Shown: piece after piece, positions 1 through 9,216 of the stretch
Layout: each line of letters begins with the position of its first letter
Numbering within the stretch: the stretch's first letter is position 1
Source: Aggregatibacter actinomycetemcomitans
GTDB lineage: Bacteria; Pseudomonadota; Gammaproteobacteria; Enterobacterales; Pasteurellaceae
NCBI GenBank assembly: GCA_017160915.1
Contig: JACAWG010000082.1
Location: 30,213 to 94,212, forward strand
Reading direction: 5' to 3'
DNA: 64,000 nucleotides
The notes under the pieces: generated by a model
Database searches by the model: none
Told to the model about the DNA's origin: nothing
What the model saw: the letters and a program-made list of their open reading frames with translations, nothing else
Translations under genes and position numbers: made by a program

Positions 1-48
1 TCGGCATTTTTTATCATCGTGATTTCATTATTTATTTGGTTTTATTGA
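1..48 (+). CDS. possible 3' end of an upstream membrane-protein gene
   Basis: Frame 1 is open from the window edge to a TGA at 46-48 and encodes about 15 strongly hydrophobic residues, as expected for the last segment of a membrane protein. It ends 13 bases before the ftsN start. The stretch is too short to identify, and an open frame of this length could be chance. Confidence 0.3.
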   Translation, partial: SAFFIIVISLFIWFY

Positions 49-61
49 GACAGGTTTTATC

Positions 62-895
62 GTGGCACAACGTGATTACGCCGCCCGCAACGGCGCAAAG
101 AAAAAGAAGAAACAGAAAAAAAGTAATAAACCCCTATTATTTATCATTGCCGGCGTGATTGTGGCGGCGTTTGCATTCGGTCTTTATTTATTGAAAGAAA
201 AAGCGCCGGAACCGGTGGTGCAACCGGTCGAAAACACGGAAAAAACGCAACCGAAAAGCGTATTGCCGAATCGTCCTGAAGAGGTGTGGAGCTATATTAA
301 AGCCTTGGAAACCCGCACTGTGCCTATTGATGACAACCCGAAATCCTTAGATAAAAATATGCGTTTAACGGAAGAACAGCGCAAGATTTTACAGGCAATG
401 GAAGAGGAACAGAAACAGGCGGAACTGGCGAAAACCAAGGCGGCAGAAGCCCAACAACAAGCGGCACAACAGCCTGCTCAACCAGCAACACAGCAACCGC
501 CGCAACAACAAACAAAACCGCAGCCTCAAGTGGTAGAAGCGAAGAAAACCACACCGCCGAAAGAGGAGAAAAAAGCGGAACAAACGGTGAAAGCCGAACC
601 GCCGAAGAAACCTGAACCGCAACAACAGCCGCAGAAACCGCAACCTGCGCCACCGCAAACCACGGCATCCAATAGCGGTGAGCGAAAATACGGCTTACAA
701 TGCGGCGCTTTCAAAAACAAAGGGCAGGCAGAAAATTTACAGGCGCGTTTGGCGATGCTCGGTTTGCCGGCAAGAGTGAATGAAAGTGCCGATTGGAACC
801 GCGTGGTGGTTGGCCCGGCGGGTGATCGTAATGCCGCCATGAAGATGCAGGAGAAAGCCAAAAGCGTGATTAGTTGTGTGGTTATCGGAATGTAA
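62..895 (+). CDS. ftsN: Cell division protein FtsN
   Basis: Late divisome protein that activates septal peptidoglycan synthesis. The 277-residue product has a short Lys-rich cytoplasmic tail (residues 13-24), one membrane segment (about 25-44), a long periplasmic linker very rich in Gln, Pro, Ala and Lys (about 115-205), and a C-terminal peptidoglycan-binding SPOR domain (about 208-277). The SPOR domain keeps two cysteines (Cys214 and Cys272) that form a disulfide in FtsN relatives. The start is GTG. An inverted uptake-signal terminator follows the stop. The low-complexity linker gives long spurious open frames on the other strand. Identification rests on architecture and N-terminal similarity to known FtsN. 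Confidence 0.9.
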   Translation: MAQRDYAARNGAKKKKKQKKSNKPLLFIIAGVIVAAFAFGLYLLKEKAPEPVVQPVENTEKTQPKSVLPNRPEEVWSYIKALETRTVPIDDNPKSLDKNMRLTEEQRKILQAMEEEQKQAELAKTKAAEAQQQAAQQPAQPATQQPPQQQTKPQPQVVEAKKTTPPKEEKKAEQTVKAEPPKKPEPQQQPQKPQPAPPQTTASNSGERKYGLQCGAFKNKGQAENLQARLAMLGLPARVNESADWNRVVVGPAGDRNAAMKMQEKAKSVISCVVIGM

Positions 896-910
896 TCCGA
901 AGATGAGCAT

Positions 911-942
911 AAAAGTGCGGTGAAAAATAACCGCACTTTTTT
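911..942 (+). terminator. Uptake-signal dyad terminator after ftsN
   Basis: Inverted repeat with perfect 11-base arms AAAAGTGCGGT (911-921) and ACCGCACTTTT (930-940), an 8-base loop and extra T residues. The arms contain the AAGTGCGGT uptake signal, a common Pasteurellaceae arrangement in which paired signals double as intrinsic terminators. Confidence 0.75.
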
Positions 943-976
943 ATTTTTAACTTGCCAAATAAGAAAAAATCAATAA

Positions 977-994
977 AATGAACGAACGTTCATT
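977..994. promoter_or_regulatory. Probable AcrR (TetR-family) operator
   Basis: Near-perfect palindrome with 8-base arms AATGAACG and CGTTCATT around a central AA, about 100 bases upstream of the TetR-family gene that starts the efflux operon. TetR repressors of AcrR type bind this kind of TGAACG/CGTTCA dyad. The site would let the repressor control itself and acrAB; assignment is by position and symmetry. Confidence 0.6.
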
Positions 995-1095
995 CAGCGT
1001 CAGTGTATTGACTGTTTGTAACCTACCTAAATGTGCGATTTGAGAAAAATTTTCACCGCACTTCTAACGATTAACTCAATTTTATTAAATTTACT

Positions 1096-1662
1096 ATGCA
1101 TCAATCTGAAACGGATATGATCGAGCGGATTTTTACCGCCACCAATGCGTTAATGGCAACGGTGGGGCTGCCAAACTTGTCTATGCACAAGATTGCCAGA
1201 GAAGCGAAAATCTCGCCGGGGACGATTTATATTTATTTTAAAAATAAAGATGAATTGCTGACCCAGTTTGCCCGATATATTTTTCAAAATTTCCAAGATG
1301 TGTTGAAAGAAGGCTACGACGAGAGGCAGTCGTTTTTTCAGCAATATCGAAAAATGTGGTGGAATATTTGGCACTTCTTAGAAGCCGACCCCACAATTAT
1401 GGCGAATATGGGGCAATACGAGTCTTTGCCGGGCTTTTCCGATATTTGTCAAAAATGGGAAAGTTATGGTATTTGGTACCGTTTTTGCGTCAAAGCAAAA
1501 GAGGCGGGGGAACTGGCTGATGTACCTCCTCCTATTTTATTTGCGATTTCATTGGAAAGTGCTTTCAATATCGCTTTTAAATGCCGACATTTTTCCCCTA
1601 AAGCTTCAACGGAAATGCTGGAGTCCGTCATTGAACGGACTTGGCGTGCCGTTAAAAATTAA
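1096..1662 (+). CDS. acrR: TetR/AcrR-family transcriptional repressor
   Basis: 188-residue TetR-family regulator, probably the local repressor of the AcrAB pump encoded directly downstream. The N-terminal helix-turn-helix spans about residues 10-55, with the family signature GTIYIYFKNKDELL near residues 42-55. The rest is the all-helical ligand and dimerisation domain. The acrA start lies 32 bases after its stop, so the three genes form one operon in the acrR-acrA-acrB order seen in Haemophilus, unlike the divergent acrR of E. coli. A strong palindrome at 977-994 is the likely operator. The inducing ligand cannot be told from sequence. Confidence 0.85.
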   Translation: MHQSETDMIERIFTATNALMATVGLPNLSMHKIAREAKISPGTIYIYFKNKDELLTQFARYIFQNFQDVLKEGYDERQSFFQQYRKMWWNIWHFLEADPTIMANMGQYESLPGFSDICQKWESYGIWYRFCVKAKEAGELADVPPPILFAISLESAFNIAFKCRHFSPKASTEMLESVIERTWRAVKN

Positions 1663-1694
1663 TAATTAATTCAAGAAATAGTTACGGAGTTTTT

Positions 1695-2891
1695 ATGAGT
1701 TCAGCTCAAATCAACAGACCAAAGCGTTCCCATGTTTTCTTTTTGAAACTGGCTTTGGGTGTATTCGTATTACTTTTTGTCGCAATGATTGTGATGAATT
1801 TTATGAAATCGAAAGGTATTGCGGATTTCCTTGCCAATCAAGGTGAATCCCCGTCGCCGGTGACGGCAATGACCGTCACTTCACAACAATGGACACCGGT
1901 TATCGAAACCACTGGTTTGGTACGTCCGAACCAAGGTGCCATGTTGAGTGCGCAAAGTGCGGGTACGATTTCAAAAGTGTTGGTAACGAACGGACAAAGC
2001 GTGAAAAAAGGCGATTTGTTGGTGGAATTGGATAGCTCCGTTGAGCGTGCCAGTTTGCAGGCTGCCGAAGCGCAGGTGATTTCGTTGCGTCAAACCTATC
2101 AACGCTATGCGAATCTGGCAAAAAGCGGTGGCGTTTCCCGTCAGGAATTGGATAACGCCAAAGCGGCGTATGATGCGCAGGTTGCCAACGTAGAATCCTT
2201 AAAAGCCACCGTTGAGCGTCGCCAAATCCTCGCACCGTTTGACGGCAAAGCGGGTATTGTGAAAGTGAATGTGGGACAATATGTGTCAAACGGCACGGAA
2301 ATCGTGCGTGTGGAAGATCGCAGTTCCATGAAAGTGGATTTTTCCATTGCCCAAAATCTGTTGGATGAATTGCGTCTTGGTCAAAAAGTGACTGCCACTG
2401 CCGATGCCCGTTTAGGGGAAACCTTTGCGGCGAAAGTCACTGCTATTGAACCGGCAATCAGTTCTTCTACCGGTTTGGTTGATGTGCAAGCCACATTCGA
2501 GCCGGAAGATGGCGCGAAATTATTATCCGGCATGTTTACCCGTTTAAACGTGGCATTGCCGACGGAATACGATCAAATCGTGGTGCCGCAAGTGGCGGTG
2601 AGCTACAACATGTATGGCGAATCACTTTATATTTTGACCGCACTTTCTGATGAAGAAAAAGAAAAATTTGCCTCAAAGGGTGATGTGAACAAAATGTTCC
2701 GCGCTCATCAAATCACAGTATTCACTAAAGATCGCCAAGGCATCTATTCCCAATTAAAAGGCGATGAAGTGAAAATCGGCGATAAAATCATTACCGGCGG
2801 TCAGCAAAGTTTAAGCAACGGCGCGTTAGTGATTGTTGCGGATAAACAAGGTGTGGGTACCACTCAACCGGCAAGTAAAACCAACCTCTAA
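1695..2891 (+). CDS. acrA: RND efflux periplasmic adaptor subunit AcrA
   Basis: Membrane-fusion protein (398 residues) that links the AcrB inner-membrane pump to an outer-membrane TolC-type channel. It has an N-terminal membrane anchor (about residues 16-36) with no lipobox cysteine, a lipoyl/barrel-sandwich half (about 80-115), an alpha-helical hairpin (about 120-170), the second lipoyl half, and beta-barrel and membrane-proximal domains. Start ATG follows ACGGAG. The stop is 13 bases before acrB, so the two are co-translated. No tolC lies in the window, so the channel must be encoded elsewhere. Confidence 0.9.
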   Translation: MSSAQINRPKRSHVFFLKLALGVFVLLFVAMIVMNFMKSKGIADFLANQGESPSPVTAMTVTSQQWTPVIETTGLVRPNQGAMLSAQSAGTISKVLVTNGQSVKKGDLLVELDSSVERASLQAAEAQVISLRQTYQRYANLAKSGGVSRQELDNAKAAYDAQVANVESLKATVERRQILAPFDGKAGIVKVNVGQYVSNGTEIVRVEDRSSMKVDFSIAQNLLDELRLGQKVTATADARLGETFAAKVTAIEPAISSSTGLVDVQATFEPEDGAKLLSGMFTRLNVALPTEYDQIVVPQVAVSYNMYGESLYILTALSDEEKEKFASKGDVNKMFRAHQITVFTKDRQGIYSQLKGDEVKIGDKIITGGQQSLSNGALVIVADKQGVGTTQPASKTNL

Positions 2892-2904
2892 TTAGGACCA
2901 GCGA

Positions 2905-5900
2905 ATGAAATTTACCGATATATTTATTCGACGCCCGGTACTTGCGGTTTCAATCAGCCTGTTAATTATCATTCTTGGGTTGCAGGCGATTTCCAAACTG
3001 GCGGTGCGTGAATATCCTAAAATGACCACAACCGTAATCCAGGTTTCCACCGCTTATCCCGGTGCGGATGCCAATTTGATTCAGGCGTTTGTTACCTCCA
3101 AAATTGAGGAAGCGGTGGCGCAGGCGGATAACGTGGATTATATGTCTTCTACCAGTAGTCCGAGCAGCTCTACCATTACGGTAAAAATGAAATTAAATAC
3201 TGACCCGAACGCGGCGCTTGCCGATGTGTTGGCGAAAGTGAACTCGGTACGTTCAGAGTTACCAAGCGGGATTGAAGACCCGACCGTGAGTTCATCAACC
3301 GGCGGTTCGGGGATTATGTATATTAGTTTCCGTTCCAATAAATTGGATGCCAGCCAAGTCACCGACTACATTGAACGTGTGGTAAAACCGCAGTTCTTCA
3401 CTGTTGAAGGGGTGGCGAGCGTGCAAATTTTCGGTGCCTCCGAATATGCGTTGCGTATTTGGTTGGATCCGCAAAAAATGGCGGCGCAAAATCTTTCCGC
3501 GACACAAGTGATGTCCGCCTTGTCGGCAAATAACGTGCAAACGGCGGCGGGTAACGATAACGGTTTTTATGTTGTTTATAAAAACAAAGTGGATACCACC
3601 ACTAAGTCCGTGGATGAATTAAGCAAACTCATTGTGTATTCCAGCGGCGATAAATTGGTACGCTTGCGTGATATTGCGGATATTGAATTGAATAAATCCA
3701 GCGATACCGCCCGTGCGGTGGCGAATGGTGCAGATTCCGTGGTGTTGGCGATTAACCCGACCTCTTCCGCGAACCCGTTAACCGTGGCGGAAAAAATTCT
3801 GCCGTTGTATGAAAACATTAAAAATAACCTGCCGGATTCCATTCAAACCGACATTTTGTATGACCGCACTATCGCTATCAATAACTCCATTGATGAAGTG
3901 GTGAAAACCATCATTGAAGCGACCATTATCGTATTGGTGGTGATTACCATGTTTATCGGTTCCTTCCGTGCGATTTTGATTCCGGTGATTACCATTCCGA
4001 TTTCCCTTATCGGGGTAATCATGATGCTGCAAACCTTGGATTTCTCCATTAACCTGATGACCTTACTTGCCTTGATTCTGGCGATTGGGTTGGTGGTGGA
4101 TGACGCCATTGTGGTGTTGGAAAACGTGGACCGTCATATTAAGTTGGGCGAAACCCCGTTCCGCGCAGCTATTATCGGGACCCGTGAAATTGCCGTGCCG
4201 GTGATTTCCATGACTATCGCCCTGATTGCGGTGTATTCTCCGATGGCGTTGATGGGCGGGATTACCGGTACGTTATTTAAAGAGTTCGCGTTAACCCTTG
4301 CCGGTGCGGTGTTCATTTCCGGTATCGTGGCATTAACCCTGTCGCCGATGATGACCAGTAAATTACTGAAAGCGCACGATCAACCGAGCAAATTGGAAGA
4401 ACGAGTGAACCGTACTTTAACGAGGGTCAACAATATTTACGCATACATTTTGGATTTGGTGATGCAAAACCGTAAATGTATGTTGATGTTCGCCGCCATT
4501 ATTTTTGCGACCTTGCCGGTATTGTTTAAATCGCTATCCAGTGAATTAACGCCGGCGGAAGATAAAGGCGCATTCTTGGCGATCGGTTCAGCACCTTCTA
4601 ACGTGAACGTGGATTATGTGCAGGCTGCCATGGCGCCGTATCAGGAGATTCTGACCCATACGCCTGAAGTGCAGTTCGCCATGACCATTTCCGGTGTGCC
4701 GAGTACTAACCAATCCCTTAACGTGGTGACCTTAAAAGACTGGAGCGAACGTTCCAAGAGCCAGGCACAGGTGATGGAGGAATTGAACAATAAAGCGAAA
4801 TCCATTCCGGAAGTGTCTGTCAGTGGCTTCGCCTTCCCGGAAATTGATACCGGGGAACAAGGTCCGCCAATCGGCTTTATTATCAGCACTTCACAAGGCT
4901 ATAACGACTTGGCGAATGTTGCCGGTAAATTCCTGGACGCTATGCAGAAATCAGGCAAATTCGTTTATACGAATTTGGATTTGAAATTTGATACGGCACA
5001 AATGCACATTAAAATTGACCGTGAAAAAGCCAGTACATACGGCATCACTATGCAACAAATCAGTACCACATTGGGAAGTTTCCTTTCTGCGGCAACGGTT
5101 GAGCGTGTAGATATTGACGGTCGTGCCTATAAAATTATTTCACAGGTAAAACGGGAAAATCGTTTATCACCGGAAAGCTGGAAAAATTATTACGTCAGCG
5201 CAGCCAACGGCACTTCCGTTCCGTTGAGCAGCTTGGTTACCATGACATTGGAACCGCAACCGGGCTCATTACCGCGTTTCAGCCAGTTGAACTCTGCGGA
5301 AATCGGCGCCGTACCGATGCCGGGATCTTCCATCGGGGATGCCATCCAATGGTTGCAAGACAACGCTCAAGAGTTATTGCCGCAAGGCTATAACTACGAT
5401 TTCAAAGGTGAAGCGCGTCAGTTGGTGCAAGAGGGCAACGCCTTAGCGGTGACCTTCGTATTGGCGGTGGTTATTATCTTCTTGGTGTTGGCGATTCAGT
5501 TTGAATCTATTCGCGACCCGCTGGTGATTATGATTTCCGTGCCGTTGGCAATCAGTGGTGCGTTATTGGCGCTCAACTTCTTCGGCTTTATCGGTGTGGC
5601 GGGCAGTACCCTGAACATTTATTCGCAGGTGGGCTTGATTACGCTGGTGGGCTTGATCACAAAACACGGTATTTTGATGTGTGAAGTGGCGAAAGAAGAA
5701 CAGTTAAACCACGGTAAAACCCGTATTGAAGCCATTACCGAAGCGGCGAAAGTGCGGTTGCGTCCGATTCTGATGACTACTGCCGCGATGATTGCCGGTC
5801 TTATTCCGTTGCTTTACGCAACCGGTGCCGGCGCGGTGTCCCGCTTCAGTATCGGTATCGTCATCGTTGCCGGTTTGGCAATCGGTACGCTGTTTACCTT

Positions 5901-6003
5901 GTTTGTGTTGCCGGTGATTTATTCTTACATCGCAAGCGAACACAAACCGTTACCGGAATTCGATGAAAACATTAAACCGATTGAAGGTGAGATTAATCAT
6001 TAA
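2905..6003 (+). CDS. acrB: RND multidrug efflux pump AcrB
   Basis: Proton-driven inner-membrane transporter of the HAE-1 RND family, 1032 residues, full length. The first membrane helix is at about residues 10-30, two large periplasmic loops follow TM1 and TM7, and the TM4 proton-relay pair appears in VVDDAIVVLENVDRH near residue 400. The matching TM10 lysine lies in GLITKHGILM near residue 918. It would export dyes, detergents and antibiotics with AcrA and a TolC channel. It is the third gene of the acrRAB operon; substrate range is not readable from sequence. Confidence 0.92.
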   Translation: MKFTDIFIRRPVLAVSISLLIIILGLQAISKLAVREYPKMTTTVIQVSTAYPGADANLIQAFVTSKIEEAVAQADNVDYMSSTSSPSSSTITVKMKLNTDPNAALADVLAKVNSVRSELPSGIEDPTVSSSTGGSGIMYISFRSNKLDASQVTDYIERVVKPQFFTVEGVASVQIFGASEYALRIWLDPQKMAAQNLSATQVMSALSANNVQTAAGNDNGFYVVYKNKVDTTTKSVDELSKLIVYSSGDKLVRLRDIADIELNKSSDTARAVANGADSVVLAINPTSSANPLTVAEKILPLYENIKNNLPDSIQTDILYDRTIAINNSIDEVVKTIIEATIIVLVVITMFIGSFRAILIPVITIPISLIGVIMMLQTLDFSINLMTLLALILAIGLVVDDAIVVLENVDRHIKLGETPFRAAIIGTREIAVPVISMTIALIAVYSPMALMGGITGTLFKEFALTLAGAVFISGIVALTLSPMMTSKLLKAHDQPSKLEERVNRTLTRVNNIYAYILDLVMQNRKCMLMFAAIIFATLPVLFKSLSSELTPAEDKGAFLAIGSAPSNVNVDYVQAAMAPYQEILTHTPEVQFAMTISGVPSTNQSLNVVTLKDWSERSKSQAQVMEELNNKAKSIPEVSVSGFAFPEIDTGEQGPPIGFIISTSQGYNDLANVAGKFLDAMQKSGKFVYTNLDLKFDTAQMHIKIDREKASTYGITMQQISTTLGSFLSAATVERVDIDGRAYKIISQVKRENRLSPESWKNYYVSAANGTSVPLSSLVTMTLEPQPGSLPRFSQLNSAEIGAVPMPGSSIGDAIQWLQDNAQELLPQGYNYDFKGEARQLVQEGNALAVTFVLAVVIIFLVLAIQFESIRDPLVIMISVPLAISGALLALNFFGFIGVAGSTLNIYSQVGLITLVGLITKHGILMCEVAKEEQLNHGKTRIEAITEAAKVRLRPILMTTAAMIAGLIPLLYATGAGAVSRFSIGIVIVAGLAIGTLFTLFVLPVIYSYIASEHKPLPEFDENIKPIEGEINH

Positions 6004-6046
6004 ACAGAATTGTTTGTAGAACCGACCGCACTTTTAGGAAAAAAAC

Positions 6047-6847
6047 ATGACTATTGACGACATTGATTTCAACGAACTCTATAAACAACATCTTATCGCT
6101 TGCCATCATTACAATTTGCCATCGGAAAAATGGGATAAAAAAGCGACGAAGATGGCGGAAAATCTGGTAGGCAAAGCCAGCCGTTACAATCAGCAATTGC
6201 TGCAAACCATGCAGGTGCAGCCCCATGAAACCGTGCTGGACATCGGTTGCGGGCCGGGCACGTTTGCCCTTCCTTTGGCGCAGCAATGCCGGCAGGTTTA
6301 CGCGTTGGATTACAGCGCGGGAATGCTTGATGTGCTGGCGGATTATAAGCAAAAGCTACAACGGGAAAATATCACCTTAATTCGCCGTTCCTGGGCGGAG
6401 GACTGGGCGGATGTGCCGCAGGCGGATGTGGTTTTGGCGTCGCGTTCCACTTTGGTGGATGATTTGGACGATATGATCGACAAACTCCGCGCCAAAGCCA
6501 AAAAACGCGTTTACCTTACGTCTATCACCCAACGGCATTTTTTAGATGACGGGGTTTTCAATGCTATCGGGCGCGAAGACATCGGCTTTCCGAGTTACAT
6601 TTATTTGCTTAATCGGCTTTACCAAAAAGGCATTCAAGCCAATGTGAATTTCATTGAAACGGAATCCGGTCGCTTTATGGGCGAGACTTACGAGGATTTA
6701 CTCAATTCCGTTGAATTTTCGTTAGGGCAATTGAGTGAAAAAGAAAAGCAGGGACTGGCAGCATTTTATCGTCAAAAACAACAGAACAACGAACCCATTG
6801 CGCACGGACAACGTAAATGGGCGCTGATTTGGTGGAATGTAGAATAA
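6047..6847 (+). CDS. Class I SAM-dependent methyltransferase
   Basis: 266-residue protein with the Rossmann-type SAM-binding motif I VLDIGCGPGTFALPLA near residue 63 and an acidic post-I position in ALDYSAGML near residue 87. The substrate is unknown; similar uncharacterised genes occur in Haemophilus. It starts 43 bases after acrB, and an uptake signal lies between them, so it may be read from the efflux operon, though nothing links it to efflux. The start ATG at 6047 lacks a strong ribosome site but fits the family length. Confidence 0.75.
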   Translation: MTIDDIDFNELYKQHLIACHHYNLPSEKWDKKATKMAENLVGKASRYNQQLLQTMQVQPHETVLDIGCGPGTFALPLAQQCRQVYALDYSAGMLDVLADYKQKLQRENITLIRRSWAEDWADVPQADVVLASRSTLVDDLDDMIDKLRAKAKKRVYLTSITQRHFLDDGVFNAIGREDIGFPSYIYLLNRLYQKGIQANVNFIETESGRFMGETYEDLLNSVEFSLGQLSEKEKQGLAAFYRQKQQNNEPIAHGQRKWALIWWNVE

Positions 6848-6901
6848 AAGCGCGGTCGGTTTTTGCGGTGTTTTTCAGGTGGGGTAGCCCCCACCTTGTA
6901 T

Positions 6902-7834
6902 TTATTCCGAAAATTCATCCAACATATCTAAGGTCGGCACGAAAAAGAGCGTGCCGGTTTTGGCGTGGCTGAAATCTAAAATACGGTCGTAGTTGCCTTT
7001 CGGTTTGCCGATAAACATATTGGACAGCATTTTCTGTACGGTTTTGAAGGTGCTGGCGTAGCTGATGAAATACGTGCCCATTTCGTTGGCACCGGCGTTG
7101 CCAAACGGCATATTGTCGCGCACCACTTTCAAATCATCGCCTACGTTTGCCAAGGCTACGTGAGAATTGCTCGGTTTGTTGTCATCGTCCAACTCAACGT
7201 CATCCTGTTTGGTGCGCCCGATGACTTTTTCCTGTTCGCTCACCGGCAGCTTACGCCACGCCGCCATATCATGCACATATTTTTGCACGAACAAATAGCT
7301 GCCGCCTTTGTACGCCGGATCTTCATCGCCGATAATGGCGAAAAATTCCCGTTCTTTCGGCGTTTGCGGATTTTCCGTGCCGTCCACAAAACCGAGAATG
7401 GAACGCCCGTCCCAATAACGGAAACCGTGCACTTCTTCCACGCAGTCGGCAACTTCTTGTAATAAATCCGTAATCACGGCGGAAATATCGTACACCAGGC
7501 TTTTTTCTACGGCGCGAATATGAAAATGTAAGTCGCCGCGTGTGGAAACGGCGGTGTGTTTGGCGCCTTTAATCGGTTTGAATTCCACCAGTTCTTTCGG
7601 TAACGGCGTTGGCAACTCCAATTGTAACCACGCCTGATAACCAATGCCCATCACACAGCTGGCGGCGCTGCGCGGGAAGCGGTTATTCGCCGAATTGTTG
7701 ATGTTTAACATTAAGGCGCAAAGGCGTTTGAAGGTGTCTTTCACTTCCACGCCGTCTTTAAAATTCCACACCATGAACACCGTATTTTCATTGGGTTCAT
7801 CGCTCACTTTTTGCGGTTGTGCATCAAATTCCAT
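6902..7834 (-). CDS. yfeX: DyP-type haem peroxidase (YfeX-like)
   Basis: Dye-decolourising peroxidase, 310 residues from the chosen ATG at 7834, which follows AGAGGAC. An in-frame upstream ATG at 7903 is possible but the extra 23 residues do not match the family. The GFVDG motif (residues 148-152, catalytic Asp151), a likely proximal haem ligand His225, and a distal Arg in VVRDNMPFG near 239 are all present. There is no signal peptide, which favours the cytoplasmic YfeX group over Tat-exported EfeB. YfeX has been described as a peroxidase acting on porphyrins and debated as a deferrochelatase; the role here is inferred from family. Confidence 0.85.
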   Translation of the reverse strand: MEFDAQPQKVSDEPNENTVFMVWNFKDGVEVKDTFKRLCALMLNINNSANNRFPRSAASCVMGIGYQAWLQLELPTPLPKELVEFKPIKGAKHTAVSTRGDLHFHIRAVEKSLVYDISAVITDLLQEVADCVEEVHGFRYWDGRSILGFVDGTENPQTPKEREFFAIIGDEDPAYKGGSYLFVQKYVHDMAAWRKLPVSEQEKVIGRTKQDDVELDDDNKPSNSHVALANVGDDLKVVRDNMPFGNAGANEMGTYFISYASTFKTVQKMLSNMFIGKPKGNYDRILDFSHAKTGTLFFVPTLDMLDEFSE

Positions 7835-8253
7835 GGTATTGTCCTCTGTCTGAAAGGTTTCGTTAGGAGGGCTTATTATAGAAAAGCCAATTTGATTTTT
7901 CAAAACATAACGCCTTGACGAATCTGGCGTTCAGGCGTAACATTGCGCGCGATTTAGTAACAAGAGGACACACACTTTGGACAGTCACAGTCGATACCGA
8001 ACGGAGTTTTCACTGTAACTATCGCCCGTCTCACTTATCGGCGATGGTTTCGCGGGTAAGTATCTTTTACCTTTCTCTTTTTCGGCATCTTTTTCGTCAA
8101 ACGAAAATTTGCAAAAAATTCATCGATTACAGCTCACTTTTTTGTCGTCAAAAAACACGCGTAAAAACGACCGCCCTTTCGCTGTTGTCTGTAATTTATT
8201 CGTTTGATCGTTGTTCATCGCGTTGTGCATTATCCAATCGGGAGTATGACAAA
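7835..8253. other. Intergenic region between yfeX and corA with a structured corA leader
   Basis: About 420 bases without a convincing gene. The frame of corA stays open for 113 codons upstream of its ATG, but the translation has no family match and I read it as a leader. It holds a strong hairpin (8017-8049) and a weaker one pairing ACAGT at 7981-7985 with ACTGT at 8012-8016. No uptake-signal core is seen near the corA start. Confidence 0.5.
8017..8049 (+). promoter_or_regulatory. Hairpin in the corA leader
   Basis: Ten-base-pair stem with one G-U pair: AACTATCGCC (8017-8026) pairs with GGCGATGGTT (8040-8049) around a 13-base loop, about 205 bases upstream of the corA start. It has no T tract. 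It may be part of a regulatory leader for the magnesium channel gene, but I do not recognise a known riboswitch fold. Confidence 0.4.
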
Positions 8254-9201
8254 ATGATAAATGCCTTTGCCCTTGAAGATGCTCGCTTGGTTCGCATTGA
8301 CGAAACCACCGAACCGTTAAATACCGCCATTTGGATCGATTTACTGGAACCGACCGTGGAAGAACGTGACATGTTGCAGGAAAGTTTGGGTCAGAGTTTG
8401 GCATCCTTTCTGGAATTGGAAGACATCGAAGCGTCCGCACGTTTTTTTGAAGATGAAGACGGTTTGCACCTGCACTCCTTCTTTTATTGTGAAGATGAAA
8501 ACGATTATGCGGATTTAGCCAGCGTGGCGTTCACCATTCGCGACGGACGTTTGTTTACCCTGCGTGATCGCGAATTGCCGGCGTTCCGTTTATACCGTAT
8601 GCGTTCCCGCAATCAGCGTTTAATTGAATGTAATTCCTATGAATTATTGTTGGATTTATTTGAAACCAAAATCGAGCAGCTGGCGGATGTCATTGAAAAC
8701 GTGTACGCGGATTTGGAAAAATTAAGCCGTGTGGTGTTGGACGGCACCCAAGGGGAAGCCTTTGACGAAGCCCTGGCGACTTTAACGGAACAAGAAGACA
8801 CCAGTTCCAAAGTACGTTTGTGTTTGATGGATACGCAACGCGCGTTAAGTTTTCTGGTGCGCAAAACCCGCTTGCCGGCGAACCAGTTAGAGCAGGCGCG
8901 TGAAATTTTACGAGACATTGAGTCCTTACAACCGCATAATGAATCCCTGTTCCAAAAAGTGAACTTCCTACTGCAGGCGGCGATGGGTTTCATTAATATC
9001 GAACAGAACCGCATTATTAAAATCTTCTCCGTTGTGTCGGTCATCTTCCTGCCGCCGACATTGGTGGCATCCAACTACGGCATGAACTTCAGCGATATGC
9101 CGGAGCTGGGATTGAAATTTGGTTATCCGATGGCGTTGGGATTAATGGCGCTGGCGGCGTTTGCGCCGTATTGGTATTTCAAACGTAAAGGCTGGTTATA
9201 A
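8254..9201 (+). CDS. corA: Magnesium/cobalt transport protein CorA
   Basis: Pentameric inner-membrane Mg2+ channel. I choose ATG 8254 after CGGGAG, giving 315 residues, almost the same as E. coli CorA (316). The long acidic cytoplasmic domain covers about residues 1-250. Two membrane helices lie at the C terminus, and the family signature YGMNF ends the first of them, in the loop before the second. The tail is basic (KRKGWL), as usual. A long leader precedes it. The next gene, yggT, begins 15 bases after the stop, though the two are not functionally linked. Confidence 0.93.
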   Translation: MINAFALEDARLVRIDETTEPLNTAIWIDLLEPTVEERDMLQESLGQSLASFLELEDIEASARFFEDEDGLHLHSFFYCEDENDYADLASVAFTIRDGRLFTLRDRELPAFRLYRMRSRNQRLIECNSYELLLDLFETKIEQLADVIENVYADLEKLSRVVLDGTQGEAFDEALATLTEQEDTSSKVRLCLMDTQRALSFLVRKTRLPANQLEQAREILRDIESLQPHNESLFQKVNFLLQAAMGFINIEQNRIIKIFSVVSVIFLPPTLVASNYGMNFSDMPELGLKFGYPMALGLMALAAFAPYWYFKRKGWL

Positions 9202-9216
9202 TTTTAAGGAAACAGC

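Noticed and set aside
324..936. Three long open frames on the minus strand opposite ftsN
   Set aside because: They lie opposite the Gln/Pro/Lys-rich linker of ftsN and translate to Val/Leu/Phe/Arg low-complexity sequence with no ribosome site; they are shadows of biased codons.
7915..8253. 113-codon N-terminal extension of corA
   Set aside because: The extension has no family match, CorA is complete from 8254, and a ribosome site precedes 8254.
8017..8253. corA leader as a known Mg2+ or Mn2+ riboswitch (M-box or yybP-ykoY)
   Set aside because: The conserved sequence blocks of those classes are not visible; only generic stems are.
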